Assembly (NCBI GenBank): GCA_028829895.1
Contig: CM054178.1
Location: 106,613,558-106,677,557, forward strand
Length of the DNA: 64,000 nucleotides
Source: Sinotaia quadrata
Taxonomy: Eukaryota; Mollusca; Gastropoda; Architaenioglossa; Viviparidae
Direction: 5' to 3'
In this document: positions 1 through 12,500 of the stretch, piece by piece
How the letters are laid out: each line of letters opens with the position of its first letter
How positions within the stretch are numbered: the first letter of the stretch is position 1
Position numbers and translations under genes: made by a program
Notes under the pieces: model-generated
The model's database searches: none
Seen by the model: only the letters and a program-made list of their open reading frames with translations
Told to the model about the DNA's origin: nothing

Positions 1-3000
1 TGCTGGTGGGATTGTGTCATGCTTGTTGATGCCACCTGTAAACAATGTATGGAAAGATGACCTTCTCTCCTAAAATATAAGTACAATACATTCATTGCAT
101 TTTCTTTACATTTGTTCAATTTTACAAAATTCTTGATTAATTTGAAGCTAGCATAACGTTAATAATACATTTCATTATTTAAACTTATTTGATCTGTTTT
201 TATTTGTTTCCATTTAAGATGAGTAATGGTCACACTGCTCTGTCATTGTCATGATTGCAACACCAGTAGGGGCTGAGTAGGGGTTGGAGACAATGGCAGG
301 AAGTACGTCAACTGAAGAATTGTAATACTTCCTTCTGGTGGTGGGGGGATTGTGTACCACTACAACCAACATTACCACTCCTGCATTACTAAAACAAAAA
401 GAATATCCTAAAAGTCAGCCAGCCACCAGCCAATATATGCATTTAATGAATGCATTGGATTTGTGAGCAAACCAGCACCTCTGTTGCTTGTGAAGGCCGT
501 AATTACAACGGCTTCAAGAAACATCTATATCATTATCTGTCCGTTTGATTTAAAATCTACCAAATGTTCCCAACAGAAATTGTATTATGATACATTTTAT
601 TAGCAATTATATCCCCCTCCTCCAAACGTAAAATGAACAAATAATAAATAAATATCACTGGCCAATTCCCGTCCTTCTTCTCACACAGATGCTTGCCAAT
701 ATTCTGAAAATCTTGCACTACTATCCTAAGATTACCAACGTTCTATCAGGTGTATCCTACTGAATTTTAGTCTCTAACCTTGACCTAGATACAAAGACTA
801 GGTTAATTGTGCACGATGCTATTGAAAACAAATAGGGTCTCTCTTATATATAGTCTTGTTGAGTAAGTAAAGACCCAATGATAGAGCAAACTGAATCTGA
901 ATGACACCAGTTCTCTTTATTATAGATGGAATCTTCAGGAATGACTAAGTTAAACATACAAAGGAAATTCTGCACTTAAAATGAACAAAATAAACAAATA
1001 AGATTTTACCCTATATAAGAGTAATTATCAAGTATTATTATAAATGATGTTTTTGTATGGAGAGAATTTGCTAAAAATTATAAATGAAAGAAAAATAAAG
1101 CCATCTAATGTCTACAAGTTGATTACTTCTTCAGACATCAATAATAAAGATTTTTAAAATACAAAACCAGATACTAAGAAATACTCAAAAGACAATGTAC
1201 ACATCAAATAAAGAAATAAATGATAGTTGCAGAAACATTAAACACAATCTTGGACACACAAAAACAACATGCAATCATCCAGAGGCACAATTGATTTTTA
1301 TTTAACTTCTACAATCATAGGCCCTACACAGTGACAAACATTTAGCAGTAAAGATAACTTTAGATAATTTTCAACCTGTTCCTTTGCCATTTTCAGCAAA
1401 GAGGATATGTATAGATAATTATTATCAACCTGTTCTTTTTCCACTTAAGCAATAAGATAACTAAGGATCATTATTATCAAAGTGTTCTTTTTTGCCACTT
1501 ACAGCAATAGCTGTAAAACAAATATCACCAGAGTTAGAACAAATATTTCTACACATCAGCATAGCTCAATATTCCTGTATTGGAAGTGATATTTTCCTAA
1601 ATGGCAGGATGGTCCTGGTTTTAAAATGTTACACATTAAAAATATATTTAAACAAATTACTAGCCAAACAATCCATTAGGTGGACCTAGGTAGATAGATA
1701 CCTAGGGCACAAGGTCCTTGGAGTGCATTTCAACAAAATATATTTTATTGTATTTATTCTTTTGGATTTTTCTGTGTCTTATCTATTCAAGATGCACTTT
1801 TGTAAATCAGTACTATTTGTTTCATTTTTCTAAATATATTATTTGTCTTGTGTTGTTGTTATGCGTGTGTTTGAGTCATTTAGCTTGTCAGCATTTTGTT
1901 TAGTGTTGTGTCTACGCCAGTTTGTATGAAGATGTTTTGTTTAGAATTCTGTGAATATGGTTCATCATCATCATCATAAACAAGCTTCATAAGTTCTATC
2001 AGTAAAGGGCTTTTTTTGTTGTTTTATTTTCCTACAGATAAATCACAAAGATTCAGATCAAATTTAAGAGAGATCTATTTCAATAAATCTAAGCTCAATA
2101 TTAGTAATGTAAGACTCTGCGGAACCCTGGGAAATTTCAATTTTGACTCCAGGAAATCCAAGGATTGAATATAATAAATTAAAAATAAGAGACTGTTAAT
2201 GAATGAAAAATTAAACAGATTTACAAGAGTATAATATCATTTAGCTGGGAACTGACATTTTGCACCAGTGATATTGCATCTGACAACAAATCCAGAAACA
2301 CACTGCAAACATACAGTAAAACTAATTCAAATCGAAATAAAACAGTAATAAAGAAAAGAAACAGCTTTATAATCATTGTTTCATAGATTGTTTAGTACGT
2401 CCTAGTACACCCTAGGACGTCCCAAATTTTAACATAATTGTATATTTCATCTGGGACTGTTAGTATGTTGTGCTTCAATTGAAATTAAGTTTTTCCACAA
2501 ATGTATTCCACAATTCTTTTCACTACAAAGACTGATCCAAGTTCATTTAATGAACATAAGTCCCATCATTTGCATGCAGTCTTGGGTATTAATAGTATTC
2601 TCAGTTCATAATAGGAAAATGATCACTTCTTACTTTATAATGTTATTATTATCCTGTCTTTCCTTGCTTTCAATGTTCTGTCAGTGCTGTCATGATAATG
2701 TGTTCAATCAATATATGTCTGTAAACACAGTTTGCAAATATAAAATTTAATTATAATTTATAATTTGATCTAGACCACTTACTGCAATTCTGAATGGAAC
2801 GTATCATGTATGAAATAAAATAGTTGTTTTTTAATGATGTAAATATTATGACCATGGGTAGAACAATGTAACTGCAGTGTGCAAGGGGAAAGATTTCATA
2901 TTATGGTGTTATTATTATTATTTATTTATGTTATGACTGGGAAAACCAGTCCAGGTAATCAATATGTATAAAAATCAGTATTTATAGTCATTCATAAATC

Positions 3001-3388
3001 GAGCTGTTTAAGCCTGTTTTATGTTACCTTAATAACAGTTAATGCTGATTTGGGAAGGAAAAAACAACTCTGTCTCATCCAATTCATTTTAGGTATACAG
3101 AATAGAGTAAACAATTCTGACAAAGGATAGTGACTGACGTAAACTTAAGAAATGATCGTATATACGGATTAATTACTATACCCAGGTATTCTTAACATAT
3201 TATGTGCTATTTTAACTCCCCTGTTTCCGCGTTTTCTGTAAGTGGCACGAGGCAAGTAAAAACATTCAAAAACACTAGCCATCTCGTTAAATTTATTTCT
3301 GTATTTTACTTCATTTGACATTAAATGATGCAATTTGTAATATTTACAACTTTTGTATACACCCTTTAAGTATATTTAAAAATCTTAC
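1..3388. other. 3' flank or intron 7, no recognised gene
   Basis: AT-rich sequence without recognisable coding. I looked on the minus strand for the expected cytochrome b561 exons (His-containing helices) and saw none. A stretch near 230-400 is open on the minus strand but matches no family I know. Short open frames at 1492-1689, 1718-1903 and 2550-2750 look random. Confidence 0.5.
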
Positions 3389-3536
3389 TTGTTCCTGCTG
3401 AGCTAATGGCAAAGAATATGTAGTACTTGTCCGAAAGGGAAAATCGTTGATTGTTAATCCCTGCAGCTATTACTTGTGTAAAAGTGCAAGAAAATATACC
3501 ATCTGCAAAAGTCCAGTTTGTAAGAGCAACCCCAGT
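3389..3536 (-). CDS. Coding exon 7: end of DOMON domain
   Basis: Acceptor TACTTTTGCAG and donor GGAACAA|GTAAGA. 148 nt, residues 296-344, ending in phase 1. Contains NWTFADGIFSCTFTQ and SDKYYIFFAISSAGT, the 'dG.i.CsFtR...dl...YyllfA' end of the FRRS1 DOMON. Intron 6 upstream of it is 10,333 bp, of which 8,345 is the LTR element plus one target duplicate. The following exon was not identified in positions 1-3388. Confidence 0.8.
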
Positions 3537-6500
3537 CTGCAAAAGTAAACAGAGATAAACACAAGTGGAATTTAAATAAACATAATGCACAGTCATTGTG
3601 AAGTGTTAATGTGACATCAAAATGTGAAATATTGAAGCCAACATGTAGCTCTTACATATTTATGCAGTCAAAACGTTGTGGTGCAAATAGTTTTATAAAC
3701 GTAATATAAAGACATAACATTACAGTAAAAAAAGCAGTGATAGAAGTAATATACGGCTTTGTGACCCCTAAGTTACAAAATAATACTACATTATTAAAAA
3801 ACAAGTAAAACTTTGCATAGTAAGTGTGGTGGTATGGGGGGAGGGGGGTAAGCCTCCCCAAATTTAATTTATCTTTGGATCCTAGAGAGCTAGTCATTGT
3901 TAAATTCATCTAGAAAGATTTGCGCCCTTTGATCTCATGTTACAAGGACTCCGCTACTTAGTTTCAATATATTGATTTTGAGGGAAGCGCAGGCACCTTA
4001 TGCAACTTGACTAGCCAAAGTGGGCTAGGTTGTATTAAATCGCCGAATATTTAGCCGATTGGTCACGTGAATGGTTGACCGACTGGACCAGTCTGCGCAA
4101 ACACAACGTGCTAAAAGTTGGCAGAACACTCAGAACATTTTCGTAGCAGTCGGAGAAGTTCAAGAACACTCTCCCAGATCCGAAACTTGGTAAAAACAAA
4201 AAGACCCTCTACCGAGAAAGATCAATCAGATTTAACTTAGAGTAAATCTTATAACAAGAGCAATGTTCAGATGTGTATATTTATCTGATGAAATCTTTAA
4301 TTTTCTATTTCTTCTCTTATGCAACTATTACGACTCCTTTTATTCAAGTCGGAATGAAGTATGCTTTGTGCGTTAAGCACATATTTTAGTTCCGCCTCAA
4401 AGACTTAAGGAAATGTATTTATCTTTTAATAATATATCGGCACCCTGTACACCATTTATGCAACAAAAGGCAGTGATAGGGAAGGACAGCCTACGGCCAG
4501 CCGCTTGTCAGTCCACTTATGCCAGAACTAAGCTCTGACCCTCTGATGTCAGGAACCCACTCAAGCCTTCATCACGTGAATTCCAGCTAACACGCTCGCC
4601 AACAGACAGGCACATGTGACCTTTGTCACCAAGACCCTTTAGGCCCTATCTGAGTAGAGTGGACACTACGTTAAACATTTTCTGCAGCAATTATGCTATT
4701 TAAAACAAAAACTAAATTAGTTCCTAAACATTAGTAGTATTTGTGTTTATCTTGCAATTGTCAGTATAGTCTCTATATGTCATATTGGGATTGGGGTTCA
4801 TTAGCCATTTATTAATTAGTAATTCATTCAACTACTACTCAACACCAGACAAATGTTGAAGTGTGTTCTGTTATGTTTAGTTGTTAATGTTAATTTATTC
4901 ATTCCATCCATTTCTAATCTCTCACACCACAATAAGATCGACAATCCTGTTTACAATGCAAGTACACAACAGCCAACATCGAATAAAACAGAAACAACGA
5001 AAAAGTGGTCCAAAGCAAGGCAATCAATTGAAGCATAACCTCACTGTTACGTTTCCAGTATTTATTTAAAGACCCTGCTTAGAATAATTAAAAGACTTTA
5101 AATATAATTAATTCTTCCTCTCATATTCTACGCAGACTGGTTGCTCAATTTATTATCTGACTAATTAAAAGTGCGTCTTGTAGTTCAGACGACAAATTTA
5201 CAGACTAATAAACTGCGAACTTTTAGCTAGATTTGAAAACAGTTAAATCCCTCTAAATTAATATGCACTCGTCATCAATCTTTCCGCTCATCCGCCCCCA
5301 TTCAAATCTAAGAATTAATCTAATTGGTCTATTGTGCATAGAAATCAACTACTAAGAGGTATTAACAAAGAAAATAAGATTTAATAAAGTTTAACAAATT
5401 AACAATAAATCGAATGCAACGCGAATAGTCTTCACTCTGTCTTTACGCGCCTATGCCTGATTTTTGTCAATCTAAATTGCCAGAAAAGTGTTCCTTTGAG
5501 ATCTGTACACTTGATCTTGCACTTAGCTCTATTCTTGTATCCTTGGTCTCAACACTCAATCATGCTGATTCGTTCCCTCAGTCCCCCTTTAACGACACAC
5601 GTGGTGCATAAGGAATGATGTCCCTTTGTTAGTGGCTAGGAACTGGAATTTTTGCAGCATGGCCCTCAGAGTGGATTTCGACACGCTTACACCAATAAGC
5701 TAATGCAGGTGAGGCATGGGTGAACATGAACCATGAGCCGACCTGTGGATGCAACGTGTTTGGATATAATTCTCAACCTAACAGGTCCTACCTAGGCATG
5801 GCTCAATTAAATGCGCTGAACAAAGAGTTTCGACCTCGCGTCGCTTACAATTAAATTTTAGAAAAAATATAATCGTCTCACATGTGTTCCATTTAACAGT
5901 CATGACGTATGAAGCAATAAAATAGATACAACGTTAAATTAATGTTCATACAAAGAGGTAATTCAAACCGACAGAGCGCTTCACAATTTACAATTAAAAT
6001 TACACGCAATAATTGAATTACATGAAGAATTCATATCGAGCGCAGCATTCTGGCTCTTAGTGAATTAAAACAATATAAATTAAAGTACAGAAATGGAAAA
6101 ATGGTTACAATAAATTTATATTCCGTAACATATAGGTTTTCAGCTATTTCTCTGAACCATGCTCAAGTGTATATGGAAATCATATAATACATAGCACAAA
6201 TACATACTTAAACAATACATAGGCAAATACTATTAAATAAAATGATACCTTTGAGAGAAGTCGAAGGGTACCTTGATTCTCTATGGCGCCGGCTGCCTCT
6301 CACGACCCGAGTAAGCTGATGGAATTAGCTAAAATGTGCTCGAAGTGAGGGAGCGGAAGCGTGTGGGTACATATATAGAAAGGTATATTGCGTATCACGT
6401 GACTGTTCGCAAAGCATGTGGTTGGTTCGAGAACTGGACAATGGTCCTAAAGTTACATAACATCTTGACCTGTTCTAGAAGCGCCTAGAAAAAGGAAGCT

Positions 6501-9500
6501 TTGAACAAAGGGCCAAGGGTTTCAAATATTCGAATTTGAAGTAAACAAGGCAAGTGGGTCACGAAGTCGGACAATTTTATCAGACTGTGACACCCCCTTG
6601 CTTTTGAGGCGTTTATCTTGCCAAAGATAAAATGCCTCCTACAAATTATGTATGATAAAATGTAGAAGTCCACAATGAAGAAAAATTTACACAAAAAAAA
6701 TTTCGACATTCCTAGAAATAAAGTGTGCAACTATATTTCATATTTACAGGAAGGAATCCGTAGGGTTCAGTTAATTGATTAAACAACATTCTATCAGTAC
6801 CGGCACTTGATGGCATCAAGCACGACTCATGTAATCTGCGCCAACATTCAAAGACCCTTTGATGTAATGAATATTTGCGTCATACTGTGTCAGAAACAAA
6901 GACCAACGCATTAAACGGCTGTTCGTAAATTGCGCCTGTCCGAGAAAGGCCAACGGCTGGTGATCGCACTCAATGACAAAGGTTTTTCCGTACAAATAGT
7001 TTTCGAACTTTTTTATGGCCCAAACTATTGCAAGACATTCCTTTTCACTGGTGGAATATTTCTGTTCAGTAGTTGTGAGTTTACGGCTTGCATATGCAAC
7101 TGGGTGTTTGGTGTCATTGTGTTCTTGTAATAACACTGCTCCTAATCCTGTGTTGCTAGCATCAGTCCTTAACAAGAATGGTTTTGTCAGATCTGGCAGT
7201 TTAACAACTAAATCTGAAGTCAGTCTAGATTTCAGTATGTCAAAAGCGTTTTGGCATGCATCAGTCCACACTACTTTTGTAGGCATATTCTTACGTGTCA
7301 AGTCAGTCAGAGGACATGCAATGGCACTAAAATCTGGTACGAATTTTCTGTAGTAGTTAGCAAGACCAAGAAAACTTCTAACTTGTGTTTTTGTTAGCGG
7401 TTGTGAAGTGTCCTTAAGTTGTGCTATCTTAGCTTCACTTGGCGACATAGTTCCATGACTCAACTTGTGTCCCAAGAAGTCTAAGGAGAATTGTGCTATT
7501 TCACACTTCGTAGGGCGGGCAGTGAGGTTGGCTTGTTTTAATCTGGCTAGCACATCTCGTAAGAGTGTTAAGTGCTCCTCCCATGTCTGGGTGCCTAGAA
7601 TTAAATCATCCATGAAGTTCTCAACTCCACGTCCGTACAGTGGTTCTAACAATGACCGCATCATTTTAGAAAAAATGCTTGGAGCGTTTGAAACTCCGAA
7701 AGGCATAACTTTCCATGTGTAGTTTCCTACTGGTGTAGTGAAAGCTAGTATGTGTCGATCAGTGTCCTTGACCTTGATTTGCCAAAAACCGCGTGACAAA
7801 TCTATTTTGGTATAGTAATGAGCGTTAGCTAGCTTAGTGAAGATGAGATCCGGATCAGGAAGAGGTTCGGCACAAAACTCTGTCACTTGATTGAGTTTGC
7901 GGTAGTCTACGCAAAAACGGAACGAGTTATCACGTTTTTTAATCAACACGATGGGTGATCCGTAGGCACTGTCAGTCTTCTCTATGACCCCTAGATCTAG
8001 CATAGTCTTAATCTCACGTCTAACGTCATCTATCTTAGCGTGTGGCAACGGATACGGCTTCAAACGTATCGGTTTGTTGTCAGTCAGCTTCAGTGAAAAT
8101 TCTATTAAGTCTGTCAACCCTGGTTTGTCTGTCAGAGTAGATGAGAACTCATTAAGCAATTCATTCACTTCTTTTTTCTGTCTTTCTGTCAAGGCTTCAT
8201 TTACCCTAACGTCTTTGACAGTTTCGTCCGTCTGTAGAGGACAGTTTGGTAAAGTACCAGTGACGCAATCAGTATCCCCCTCGTCTTCTGTAACTATCGT
8301 CGCTACGACAAAATCAGCTTGAGTGGTTTGATCCTCACGGCTTATGTACTTTTTGAGTAGGTTAACATGAAAGATTTTCTCTCTCTTTCCTGTCTGCACC
8401 TTATAGTTCAGTCCCCCTAGCTTGGCGGTAACTACAAAGGGCCCCTTCCATTTCATCTGAAGTTTGTTATGTGCTTCAGGAAGCAACAGTAACACTTTGT
8501 CATCAACTTCAAATTCTCTAGGTTTGGTGTGCTTATTGTAATATTCTGCCTGTCTAGACTGAGCTATCGTCAAGTTTTCCCGTGCTATCTTGCCTATAGT
8601 TTCAAGACGGTTTCTTAAGTCAGTGACGTATGTATAAGTTGTCTTAACTTCGTCATCTGTCTTTTCATCAGTCCAAAGTGCCTTCAAAATCATCATCGGT
8701 CCGCGTACAGTACGTCCGTAAAGTAGCTCAAATGGTGAAAACCCGGTGGAAGATTGTGGCACCTCCCTATATGCAAATAGTAGGGCAGGGATGTATCTGT
8801 CCCAGTCTTTCGGTTTATCAGTGGCGAGCTTTTTAAGTGCTGTTTTTAATGTCCCATTGTATTTTTCAATCAGACCATTTGCCTGGGGGTGGTATGGTGT
8901 GCAAGTAAGATGTTTGATGGAAAGTAAACGATTTACTTCCTTCATTACGTTGCCTATGAATTGACTCCCCTGATCCGTCAAAATTTCAGTAGGAATTCCA
9001 ACACGACTCCAAAGACCGAAAAGGGCTTCGGCGACAGTTTCAGTATCAATATTTTTCAATGGTACTGCGTCGGCGAATCTTGTTGCGTAATCAATAGTGG
9101 TCAGCACGTATCGATTACCTCTCGTTGATGTGGGTATTATAGGCCCAATCAAATCCAATGCTACGCGCTTGTAGGGTTCACTGATCAGTTCAGGCTCTCC
9201 TAACGGTGCGGGTCTGATTGAATTTTTAGACTGTGTTCTCTGGCATGTGTCGCAACTTAACACGAATCTACGGATATCGGCAGTGATGTCCGGCCAATAA
9301 AACTCACTTGTAATACGACTAGTTGTTTTTTGTACACCCATGTGTGCACCAAAAAGACTCTCATGACCTAATCGTAATACGTCATTTCGTTTGGTTTGTG
9401 GAACGACTAATTGTTTCCGAAATTCGTCTCCCACTTTCGAATAGCGGTACAATAAACCCTTTTTCAGAATAATGCACGCTTTCTTATTCGAATCGTCAGT

Positions 9501-12500
9501 GTTGACGTCACTAACAAGTACAGCTTGTCTGCGTAACTTGTCTAGTGTTTCGTCCTCAGCTTGTAATATTTTAATCTCGCTAACTGTTGCTTTATCTACG
9601 GCTGGTGCGGCAGACATCGGTGCAGTTACAGATTTGTCTTTACTACTCGCTGCTCTGGTTACAGCGTTAACCAGTGGTGGTTCAGTTGAAGTTTGTTTTT
9701 TGCACGGCAAAACATACTTGCAACCAAGGATCACGTCATGCGGTGAGTTTTCCATAACTGCCGCTTTGACTGTTCCTTCTACAAAGTCTGAAACAATCGA
9801 GACTTCAGCTACTGGTAAAATGTCTTGTTCGCCGTTTGCAAAGGTGACAGAGATTGTCTCCCCTGTGTAGTCGGTACGGTTAACTAATGATGCATTTACA
9901 ATAGCGTCTAGCTCACACCCTGTATCAAGCAAAGCGATTGTATCGTGACCGTTTGCCTGTACTGGTGTTCGATTCGACTTTTCTGTTTTAGGTGTATGAC
10001 TTTCTACTGCGTAAACCTTAGCTGTTTTCTTTTCAGGACATGTTCGTGAAAAATGGCCACTATCACCACAAGTGTAACATGCAAGATTCTTTTTATCTTT
10101 CTGTTTGTCGGACTTGTTTTTAGTGTCGGGTTTAGATGTTTTATCATCACGCTCATTAGGTGCCTTCCCGTCATTTTTCTTATCCTTTCGAGTCTGCGGT
10201 TCGTTCGGTCGAGACTTGTTGTTCGCGTGTGCGTTCGAGAATTGAGAATGTGCGTCATCAAAGCGATCGGCGGCGTTGCCTATCTCCTCTAGCGTAGATT
10301 TTTCCCTTATTGCTAAGTGAATCAGTAGATCTGATTTGTATGACCCGAGAATATGGTCTTTTACCATTTCATCCCTAAGACCTGCGTACGTCTGTGGAGT
10401 TTCGGCTAGATCTATCCATCTTTGGAACAAGTCAGCTACGCGTCGTATGTACTGTGCGTGCGTCTCTGAACTGGCTTTAGTGGCCTGTTTAAACTTACGT
10501 CGGTATGTATCTGCTGTGAGTTTGTAACGTTTCAATAATGCGGCCTTGACTGTGTCGTAATTATCTGACTCAGAATCGCTAAGCTTATTGAACTCGTTTT
10601 TCGCACTGCCCTGCAATAACCCCGATAAATTTATCGCCCAATGTTCCGCTGGAATGTTTGTTGCTCTGGCTAACTTTTCAAACGTTTTTAAATACGCGTC
10701 TATTTGATCTTTGTTCTCATCAAATGGGACCATATTTATCTTTGGAATGATATTTTCAATTCTACTGTGATTATTTCCATCGCTAGAACGCGAATCACCA
10801 CTGCTTCTGCGGTCACGGTTTGGATTGGTAACTTCTAGTTTCTTCACTTCCCATTCTAACCGTTTTATTTCCGCGTCTGCTGCGATGCGTTTAGCTTCTG
10901 TGTCCGCTGCGATACGTTTTGTTTCGATGTCGGCTAATCTTTCAGCTTCTAACCTTTTAGCTTCTGCGTCAGCTGCGATGCGTTTAGCTTCAGTTTCGGC
11001 TAGTTTTTCAGCTTCTAACTTCTTCAGTTCGCGATTAGCAATACGTTCTTCTCTTTCTATCTCTTGCCTTTCTTTGTCCGCTTTTTCTACTCTCTCCTTT
11101 TCTGCTTTTTCCGCTTTCTCTAGCTCAGTTTTGATGTAGCTAGTCAGTTCGTCACCCTGGTATCCTATCATGATACCGGCTTCTTTCAGGTCTTCGATAA
11201 CCTGTTTGCGATCCATTTTACTGTCTTAGCGCGCTGGCTACAATAAGAATGTATCTCGTGAATTGTGTGTTTTAACCGTCGGCGATAACTCCGCTTATCC
11301 CGAAAATAACTTTTAGGCTACAACCTTACAAAAATTATTTAATTTACTCAGAACACCTTCCGAAATAAATTACGCGTTAACTCTTTACACGTTTCACCTG
11401 CTTGTCACAGTGTCCGCTGTTCCAAGACTTCCGTAATGTCACGGCTCCTACCATACAACATTACACATTATATCTAGCACCCTAAATATAATAGTCCGAA
11501 GTCTGTTACTACCGATAACTCTCCTAGCTGGCAGTATAACCTTCGACTCCTCACAATGAAGTACTCAGTAACACAATACTAAATAAATCATTCAATAGCT
11601 AACATGACATATTTAACTACGCTTAAATATATCAACATTAACTAAACATGCACGCTACTCTGCAAAAGAATACATGCACATGTCACAACAAAAGCAAAGA
11701 AAATCAGTGATACAAAAATCAAAAGAACAATTGGCAATTCTGTTCGTTCGTTCGTTTCTAGGTTATGATGCGCCCTATGTATAAAAATGTTACAATTTAC
11801 AATTTAATACATATCAATCCCGCGACGACCCACACTTGTTACGTTTCCAGTATTTATTTAAAGACCCTGCTTAGAATAATTAAAAGACTTTAAATATAAT
11901 TAATTCTTCCTCTCATATTCTACGCAGACTGGTTGCTCAATTTATTATCTGACTAATTAAAAGTGCGTCTTGTAGTTCAGACGACAAATTTACAGACTAA
12001 TAAACTGCGAACTTTTAGCTAGATTTGAAAACAGTTAAATCCCTCTAAATTAATATGCACTCGTCATCAATCTTTCCGCTCATCCGCCCCCATTCAAATC
12101 TAAGAATTAATCTAATTGGTCTATTGTGCATAGAAATCAACTACTAAGAGGTATTAACAAAGAAAATAAGATTTAATAAAGTTTAACAAATTAACAATAA
12201 ATCGAATGCAACGCGAATAGTCTTCACTCTGTCTTTACGCGCCTATGCCTGATTTTTGTCAATCTAAATTGCCAGAAAAGTGTTCCTTTGAGATCTGTAC
12301 ACTTGATCTTGCACTTAGCTCTATTCTTGTATCCTTGGTCTCAACACTCAATCATGCTGATTCGTTCCCTCAGTCCCCCTTTAACGACACACGTGGTGCA
12401 TAAGGAATGATGTCCCTTTGTTAGTGGCTAGGAACTGGAATTTTTGCAGCATGGCCCTCAGAGTGGATTTCGACACGCTTACACCAATAAGCTAATGCAG

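Noticed and set aside
230..400. Open minus-strand frame as the missing b561 or terminal exon of the Reeler-DOMON gene
   Set aside because: No His-bearing helices or DOMON-end motif, and no clear acceptor in the right phase.
5045..6592. Chromodomain or env gene in the retrotransposon
   Set aside because: No frame of useful length in the LTRs or the 3' noncoding part, and pol ends at RNase H.
6930..11139. Several plus-strand frames of 63-132 codons inside the retrotransposon
   Set aside because: Antisense shadows of the gag-pol frame; no motif of their own.
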